Of a DNA stretch of 37,478 bases, positions 31,317 to 37,478 are shown one piece after another (position 1 is the stretch's first letter; each line of letters starts with the position of its first letter). The translations under genes and the position numbers were made by a program. Where the stretch lies: NCBI GenBank assembly GCA_001931905.2, contig MSJI02000655.1, forward strand, positions 1 through 37,478. The letters run 5' to 3'. The stretch is from Cladosporium sp. IMV 00045 (Eukaryota; Ascomycota; Dothideomycetes; Cladosporiales; Cladosporiaceae). The notes beneath the pieces are model-generated. The model saw only the letters and a list, made by a program, of their open reading frames with translations. It was not told the DNA's origin and did no database searches.

Positions 31317-32990
31317 ATGTGGGCACGCACAGCGAACGCTGCATCTCGCAGCGCCCGCCTGCGCCCCGGACGCACACCGCTCTTCACCAGGAGTTACAAT
31401 GGCACCAACCAAGGCCCGCCCAAAACATACTTTCAAGCGCCACAGCAGCAGGCCCCCAAACCGCGTCGGAGAATCTTCAGAACCATCCTGGTCGGAACGA
31501 CGGTCTTCGCCTTCGGATTCTACAGCCATGCCTACCTGCAAGCCAAAGCCGTGTCACTGGGCCTCCACCTGCCCAGCGAGGAGGATCTGCCCGTGCTGGA
31601 AGACGCGCTGGTCGCTGGCGCGGCAGAGGCGCAGGCCAAAACCGTCCACCCGATGACCACGGAGATGGCCACGGACATTCTGCAGAGCAGAGCTGGCTTT
31701 TCCGTCACGCCCACTGCGGTCTCGCACACGTGCCAGCACGCCTCAAACATTCCCTGCGAGGACACTTGGTCCAGCGGCACTTTCACTTACTTCAACGACC
31801 CGGCCAAGGACTGGAGCGAATGGGCGATTTTCGACGGACATGCCGGACCCAGGACTTCGCACGCGCTCAAGGAAATCTTGCCCGGTCTCCTAGGCGAGAA
31901 GCTGTTCGACAGTGGCTGCATGTCAAGGCCCTACGTGCCGAACGACATGCACATTCACAGGATCATTCAGAACACGTTCCGGTATATGGACGAGACCGTT
32001 TTCGGGGAGGCGATGAACCAGCTGCGTCTCGGGACCATGAGACGTGCGGAAATCGTGAGCCTCATCGCCAACACTGTCAGCGGAAGCTGTGCTCTCATGG
32101 CCATTTTCGATCCCGCCAGAGGCGTGCTGAGAGTCGCCAACACGGGCGATTCGCGAGCCGTTCTGGGCCGTTGGGAGAATGGCAAGTACGTCGCGCAGGC
32201 TATGAGTGTAGACCACACCGGCTTCAACAAAGACGAAGTCTCGCGTCTGCGACAAGAACACCCAGGCGAGGACGTCGTCGACGAGAAGACGGGCCGCATC
32301 TTCGGCCTGGCCGTGACGCGCGCCTTCGGCGACTCGAGATGGAAGTGGCCTGAAGAGATCACCCGTCGCGCGCACGAGATGTTCTTCGGCCCCTCGCCTC
32401 GCCCCAACGGCGTGGTGAAAACCCCTCCCTACCTCACCGCCGAGCCTGAAATCCAAGAAACCAAAGTCCAGCAAACCGGCGCCCACCCGGACTTCCTCAT
32501 CATGGCCAGCGACGGCCTGTGGGACCTGATGAGCAACCAAGACGCCGTGGCGTGCGTGCAGATGTGGCTGCAGAAGAACAAACCAACAGACTTCATCGAG
32601 AAGTACCAGCAAGACTCCCACGGCAGCGGCAAGCTGGCCATCGGCGACGACAAATCCCACGAATTCTACAAGCAGCCCGACACCGCGCCCGATGTCGACG
32701 ACGACACCTACTACGACGCCGAGGAGAAGTGCCTCAAGTGGCGCGTCAGCCCCAAGCACTTCGTCGTCGAGGACGAGCACGTCGGCGTGCACCTGATCAA
32801 GAACGCGCTGGGCGGGAGTCGGAGGCGGCTTTTCGAGGCCCTCATGAGCATTCAGCCTCCGCTCAGCAGGAACGTGCGCGACGATATTACTGTGCACGTC
32901 ATTTTCTTTGGTGTCGATGTGGGCGATGCGGCGAAGGAGATGATGGGTGGGAGGGATGGGAATGTTAAGCCGAGGATGGAGAGGCATTAG
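31317..32990 (+). CDS. Mitochondrial PP2C-type protein phosphatase (PTC5/PDP-like)
   Basis: Intronless, 557 residues. The first ATG after the A-rich leader (AAAAATTAACCATG) opens a basic, Ser/Arg-rich mitochondrial presequence (residues 1 to about 50). A hydrophobic segment (TILVGTTVFAFGFYSHAYL, about 56-74) fits an inner-membrane anchor. PP2C metal and phosphate motifs follow in order: WAIFDGHAG (about 169-177), SGSCALMAIFD, ANTGDSRAVLG, VTRAFGDSRW, MASDGLWDLMSN and RDDITVHVIFF. Mn/Mg-dependent dephosphorylation of Ser/Thr is the reaction. Length and layout match yeast Ptc5 and metazoan pyruvate dehydrogenase phosphatase, so control of the pyruvate dehydrogenase complex is the likely job. 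The insert rich in Asp/Tyr before the last motif is typical of the PDP branch. Confidence 0.93.
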   Translation: MWARTANAASRSARLRPGRTPLFTRSYNGTNQGPPKTYFQAPQQQAPKPRRRIFRTILVGTTVFAFGFYSHAYLQAKAVSLGLHLPSEEDLPVLEDALVAGAAEAQAKTVHPMTTEMATDILQSRAGFSVTPTAVSHTCQHASNIPCEDTWSSGTFTYFNDPAKDWSEWAIFDGHAGPRTSHALKEILPGLLGEKLFDSGCMSRPYVPNDMHIHRIIQNTFRYMDETVFGEAMNQLRLGTMRRAEIVSLIANTVSGSCALMAIFDPARGVLRVANTGDSRAVLGRWENGKYVAQAMSVDHTGFNKDEVSRLRQEHPGEDVVDEKTGRIFGLAVTRAFGDSRWKWPEEITRRAHEMFFGPSPRPNGVVKTPPYLTAEPEIQETKVQQTGAHPDFLIMASDGLWDLMSNQDAVACVQMWLQKNKPTDFIEKYQQDSHGSGKLAIGDDKSHEFYKQPDTAPDVDDDTYYDAEEKCLKWRVSPKHFVVEDEHVGVHLIKNALGGSRRRLFEALMSIQPPLSRNVRDDITVHVIFFGVDVGDAAKEMMGGRDGNVKPRMERH

Positions 32991-33339
32991 ACGTTTGAGG
33001 AATTGTTTTGAGTAGGAATCTCTAGCTGAGCTCTGAGGCTTGGGGCTCTTTTGTGTAATATCATCATTTGTATTCTTGGGAATAGGGGACGGCATTTGTT
33101 GCATATTCTATCGCCCGTAGCATCAATATACCAATACCATTTTCTGGCATGCAGCCCTTGAAGAGCGAGAAAGGGCCGTCCTTCGGATGAATCGCATCTG
33201 ACGAGACTTGCAAATATCAAGGCTACATCATGGCAAAATGAAATCCTTTCTCAATCGTACCAAATTCAGTCCCGCAAAAGAAACAGCATGCCCATCCGAT
33301 CAATGATGGGCATGACTGTGGAAAATTGGCAAAAGAGAT
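32991..33339. other. Phosphatase 3' region and tRNA terminator
   Basis: 349 bp. It holds the PP2C 3' UTR. AAAA at 33331-33334 (TTTT on the minus strand) is the Pol III terminator of the tRNA. Confidence 0.5.
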
Positions 33340-33455
33340 AGCTCGACCCCAGGATCGAACTGAGGACCTTACCCGTTCAAGACGGAATTGCTTTCTACAG
33401 CTCACTATGAAAGGCAGCTGTGAAGGGTACGTGATAGCCACTACACCAGTCGAGC
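33340..33455 (-). tRNA. tRNA-Val(CAC) with a 43-nt intron
   Basis: Minus strand, 116 nt = 73 + 43. The acceptor stem GCTCGAC/GTCGAGC pairs fully, and positions 8-9 are TG. A box TGGTGTAGTGG and B box AGTTCGATCCT are both present. The anticodon arm is TACCC-TTCACA-intron-C-GGGTA, so the anticodon is CAC (valine, GTG codons). The T arm is CTCAG-TTCGATC-CTGGG. The intron, 33418-33376, follows position 37, the canonical site, and contains GTG able to pair with the anticodon. The body closely resembles yeast tRNA-Val(CAC). The discriminator reads T rather than the usual A of valine tRNAs, and the flanking bases could extend the stem. TTTT follows six bases after position 73. Confidence 0.88.
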
Positions 33456-35910
33456 TAACTGATTTGATGATGATGAGTGTGTTGATAAATAATATAATCC
33501 TAAATTTTCAGCGGGCCACGCAAGCCCATCACCGGACGTCGGATCACCACCTTTCCACAAAGCAAAGTCTCACAAAGCCTTACCACAAGGCTCGCAAGGC
33601 AAGACATGTCAACAACGATCGCCCCATCCCGCGCTGTTTCAAACTCAAACGAGGCACGAGAATTGATTCTCGTGGATTTCTGGATCCGATGGTAGGGATG
33701 AACACACACAAAAAAATCACACGACTGTTTTGTCGCATACGCAGTCTACAGAAACCATGGGAAATGGGAGCACTGGTCTTTCAAATAATACCCATCGGCG
33801 ATTTGAGACCTGGGTATCTGGAGTTTCTGCGGGTGTGAATGTGTGGTGGCCCCGTGGGTTTGTGGTAAAGTGGATGAGTGGATGTTGTGAACGAGGTACG
33901 AGCGCTTTTGGTATCTGTTCAGGCCTCCCATACCCTTCTTTCTTAGGGGGAGGGATGATCAACAGGAGTGAGAACGGATATCGGCGGCGCATTTCGTGGT
34001 GAGTCCGGTGTTGGTGGTGGTGTGCGTGGACAAAATTAGTCGTTCGTCGTAGGCTCGTAGGAAATTGTACTACGGAGTGGATGCGAGCGGAGCACGTTCG
34101 GCGACATGAGAGATTGGGAGTATGTGTACGTTTGTATGGGAGAGTCATGGGTAAAGTAGAATTTGATAGGAGGGAGAAGAAAAGAAAGATGCCGAGGCTT
34201 GCCGTTATGGTTTGCATAACATGTGTCTGTGTTGACGTGCTTCGCACGGTGGATGGAGGACGCGGATCAGAGACGATCAGCATGTTGAAGGAATCTAAGG
34301 AAGGATTGGAGCGGTAGCGGCACGATACGGGAGGATGCAGCTCCGCGGGGCAGCAGGATGAGTAGGCGTGCGGAATGGAAGATTAAAATCTGTGGGAGAC
34401 TATTAGGGCTCGTTGAGGCGCGAAGATGGGGTGAAGTCGGAACAAGAAAAGACGGCTCGACGGATGGTGAGAAGATAGTGCAATCTGTTCGAGCAGGCGA
34501 AGATGCACCAGCGCCCGACGAACTCTCAGAAGCAACATGAGTCGAGGCTTGGGCCTGTGTGGAGTTTGCATGTGGATGCCTGTTGCCCAGTCCAACCAGT
34601 CAGACTTCTCTGACCATCGAGGTAGCAGAGAGCGCGTTAGCAGTTGGAAGTAAATGAGTGAGGTTCCTCAAGTGCGTCGTTTGAAACCCCCAACCTTGCG
34701 CAGGGGAACATTGACAGGGACTTCAAGGGGTCATATAGAAAACAGGAGGTGTGCAAGTGTTTGAGATAGGCTTGACAGACCGCAAGGAGATCTTGATAAG
34801 GCAGAGGTGAAACATACGAGACAGAAAATAGAAGACGAACTAGCGGGTGGCGCCGCCGCCGCGATCTGAAAGAATGCAATTCGTGCCGATGTGTGCCTGG
34901 AAGGATTCGGTAGTTGATGCGCAAATCTGATTTTGCTTTTTTACACTTTTTCGCCTTGAGCAAGTAACTTGTCCGGCGCGTTGAAGCGGGTCTGCACGAT
35001 GAGAATGGGCATCCTTTGCTCCGGCTGCCGAACATGAGACGGACATGAACATACATAACCAATGTACATCGCTATGTACCCGATTACAGGTCAGTGGCGT
35101 GCACACCAGCCAGTGCCCAGGGAGCCCAGTAATCGGCGTGTCACCGCGTAACATGTGTACGCAAAATATAGGTGTCGGTCCACAAGATATCGCCAAGCAA
35201 AGGCCACTAAAGACACCCAATCTCGTGCCTGGCCCCCTTGCCAGAGACGGACACGACGGGCCTGTCTCCACGAACTCTCCGGTTTCGTGGCAGCATCCTG
35301 GACCGTGGACCGTGGCTGGAGTGGACGTGCAAGAGCAAAAACAACCAATCGCCAGGGTTCCAGAGAGGGAATGGTCTCAGTAGCGTGAGGATTGTCTCAG
35401 TGACGTCGCCAAGGGGCTGTGTCTTTTGGTGGTGGCAGCAATTGGCAACGGTTAGTTGATGCCCTAGCGCGTGAGGTGTTGATGTGTTGCTTTGCGCATC
35501 AAGTTCAACGTTTTGCCTTTCCCGTCCTGGCGACGCGCAAACGCCCCCGGTGGGCACTCCCGGCGCTTACCATCAACACTTGCCCAATCCTCCCATGCCA
35601 ATTCGAGACCTCTCTGATTTCTCACCCCCAGTCTCTCTCCAGACCAACAATACTCCTCCTACAACCGACCATCGACCTTTACTTTTGCACTGACACTCTT
35701 TCACACCGCCACCGCCGTCACTGAACCTCCTGGTCCTCCTGCTACTATCCCCCCCCCCTCGTTCGTGCTTGTCACACTATCACCATACACTGCCTTCATT
35801 CGTAATTTCCTATTGCTCTGGTGCTTCGGCCCGTTTACCCAATCCCCTTGTTACTATTATACCACTATCCCATTCACGTTGACTCCTTGACTCGTTCGTC
35901 AATCGTCATC
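33456..35910. other. Long intergenic region with C/T-rich leader at its right end
   Basis: About 2.5 kb without a recognisable gene. The stretch at about 33960-34560 is purine-rich on the top strand; that at 35560-35910 is strongly C/T-rich and probably is the 5' leader of the esterase gene, including a run of ten C at 35749-35758. Open frames up to about 190 codons on the minus strand (33717-34283, 34840-35271) have biased low-complexity composition and no recognisable family. A non-coding transcript is possible but not shown. Confidence 0.4.
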
Positions 35911-37228
35911 ATGGCGACGCTTACCCCCGACGCAAATCCGAAGAGGTTGGTGGAGATATCCTCCCTCGAGCATCCCCATTCTCCCAAACTCTGTTCTTTT
36001 CGCTAACCAACCCCCCTAACTATTCAGGATATCTGAATTCAAAATGTTATCGGATGAAGATCTCAAGGCTGCCGGCCTGCCGGGTAAGCCTTCACTATGG
36101 TCAAGGCTCTGGAACCGGCCCATCACCCGGCTGGCGATCATGGCTTCAGTCGTTGTGGTCCTCGTCCTGGTCATTGCCTTACCAGCTGCCCTTGTCGGTA
36201 AGGGAGGTGATGGCTCAGATGGGTCGTCTGGTTCAAATTCAGGTGATTCCTCAGGGTCGTCTGGGTCTGGATCTGGATCTGGCACATCAACTTCATCTGC
36301 ACCTGGACCTACTCACACCAAGATGCTCGGAGCTGGTTGTGGAAAAGCCCATTCTGTTGGCTACAGTGACAATTCTTCCAATCACTATATCGACACCACC
36401 AAGAACCTGCGCAACTACACCATCGATGTTCCTTCCGGCTACAACGATGCGAAGGATACTCCCTGGCCTTTGATCCTTGACTTTCATGGAGCTTCCAAGG
36501 ATGCCTCCAACCAGTACAACAACTCACAGTATTTCGAGCAAGATCGCGGCGACGATTACATTGTCGTCTATCCAGAGGGTATGGACGGCAAATGGGAAAG
36601 TGCAAGCTACGCCGTGAAGAGGGCCGACGATCTCGACTTCGTCAACGAACTTCTCAAACACATGGACGACAACTACTGCATCGACCAAGAGCGTGTGTAC
36701 GCCAGCGGCAAGTCTAACGGTGCCGGATTCGTCGACTACCTCGCCTGCTCGGACATTGGTGATCAATTCGCTGCTTTCGGTCTAGCCGCAGCTGCGTTAT
36801 ATGGCGATCTCGAATACGATCCTCCTGGAGGTTGCGACAAGAAGCGTGCCATCTTGGAAGTCCACGGCGGCGAAGACACAACAGTATCTTACACCGGAAC
36901 GAAGAACGGCGTCGGTGGTGAATCACCAGACATCTTGGACTGGCTCGGATGGTGGGCACAGCGAGACGGCTGCAAAAAGTCTGACGAGCCCACCGTCGAC
37001 GATTCGCACGACGACTACAACATCACCACCTACTCTTGCGACGGCTACAACGACATCCTCAAGCAAATATACATCCCCGACCTCGATCATTGCTGGCCCA
37101 GCGCGACGGGCAACAACTCAGACGCCCTCACCAGGCCCAAATCATGTGGCTTCAAGGGCCTCGATTTCACTTCGACCGTGCTCGACTGGTTCGAGACGTG
37201 GAACATGACCAATGTTCCCAGCAACTGA
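35911..37228 (+). CDS. Membrane-anchored CE1-type esterase (feruloyl esterase / PHB depolymerase-like)
   Basis: Two exons, 35911-35945 and 36028-37228, give 411 residues. The intron has a less common GTTGGT donor but a clear CTAAC branch point and TCAG acceptor, phase 2. The alternative is a start at 36044, which loses 17 residues and leaves the domains intact. A short cytosolic N-terminus with WSRLWNRPITRL precedes a single transmembrane helix (about 47-68) without a cleavage site, making a type II membrane protein. A G/S-rich linker of about 35 residues follows, then an alpha/beta-hydrolase domain. The nucleophile motif is GKSNG (Ser241), the likely acid Asp295 is in GGEDTT, and the His366 is in DHCWPS. 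Family members release ferulate or acetate from plant polysaccharides, or cleave polyesters. The substrate is not determined. Confidence 0.85.
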
Positions 37229-37478
37229 TGGACTATCAAATTTCTTTATTTACTTTTTGCATTGCATTTGAGGAAGAATTTAGCGGAGCGATTTGTGCTG
37301 ACGGCATGCAAATGTGCGTGTCGTGTCATTCTTTCTACATCTCTTTGAGATCTCTCCAGGGGGAAATTGCCACGCGGAGGAAAACGGCAGGGAATCTATC
37401 GTTGCCATTTTGCATATGCCCCGTAATACAGTCGGCGCATGCTCATTGTTATTTGGGTTGGGAGTTTTCTTTTTTTTT
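37229..37478. other. 3' flank of the esterase gene
   Basis: 250 bp to the window end, containing the presumed 3' UTR. It finishes in a T-rich run. No gene was recognised. Confidence 0.4.

Noticed and set aside
31166..32353. 395-codon plus-strand frame in another phase over the PP2C gene
   Set aside because: The composition is Arg/His/Pro-rich and typical of an out-of-phase reading of GC-rich coding DNA; it is not a second gene.
31923..33104. 393-codon minus-strand frame over the PP2C gene
   Set aside because: The plus strand encodes a complete PP2C with all motifs. High GC content removes stop codons from the antisense strand.
34840..35271. 143-codon minus-strand frame in the right intergenic region
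   Set aside because: Cys/His/Arg-rich random-looking composition, no signal peptide or domain, and no supporting context.

Overview
The window is nuclear DNA from a filamentous ascomycete (Pezizomycotina, most likely a Dothideomycete). The reasons are short introns (mostly about 48-80 bp) with GTRNGT donors, CTRAY branch points and YAG acceptors, compact GC-rich genes on both strands, C/T-rich 5' leaders, one very AT-rich RIP-like island, and fungal families such as Asp f 2/Pra1, RAT1, USO1 and a fungal P450. The species cannot be named from the sequence. All gene models were spliced by hand from splice-site motifs and reading-frame continuity; no transcript or database evidence was available.

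Layout. 1-2948: no convincing gene. 2949-5916 (+): conserved fungal protein of unknown function with an N-terminal beta-type domain, a P/Q-rich middle and two clusters of GW/WG motifs. 6304-8328 (-): single-pass membrane protein with a Cys motif and a PAN/Apple-like ectodomain; its long tail depends on splicing a 156-nt intron that contains the only stop codon. 9008-10895 (-): ZIP zinc transporter with five CHxH...C motifs at its N-terminus. 10896-12827: shared promoter with zinc- and pH-type elements and an AT-rich island. 12828-13971 (+): Asp f 2/Pra1-type zincophore. 14342-17221 (-): protein with a HeLo/STAND-like N-terminal domain. 17902-19809 (-): DHA2-type MFS exporter. 20526-22173 (-): cytochrome P450. 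23276-26961 (-): USO1/p115 tether, divergent from RAT1/XRN2 5'-3' exoribonuclease at 27519-30933 (+). 31317-32990 (+): mitochondrial PP2C phosphatase. 33340-33455 (-): intron-containing tRNA-Val(CAC). 35911-37228 (+): membrane-anchored CE1-type esterase.

The most coherent system is the zinc-scavenging locus at 9008-13971. A ZIP importer and a secreted zincophore are transcribed away from each other, as in the known aspf2/zrfC (Aspergillus fumigatus) and PRA1/ZRT1 (Candida albicans) pairs. Here the two proteins also share the same short Cys/His motif: five copies on the transporter, generated partly by exon duplication, and one on a 42-nt terminal exon of the zincophore. The promoter between them has a perfect Zap1-type ZRE, several CAAGGT sites and overlapping PacC-type GCCAAG sites. 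The expected behaviour is induction under zinc starvation, probably strongest at neutral or alkaline pH, with zinc passed from the secreted protein to the transporter.
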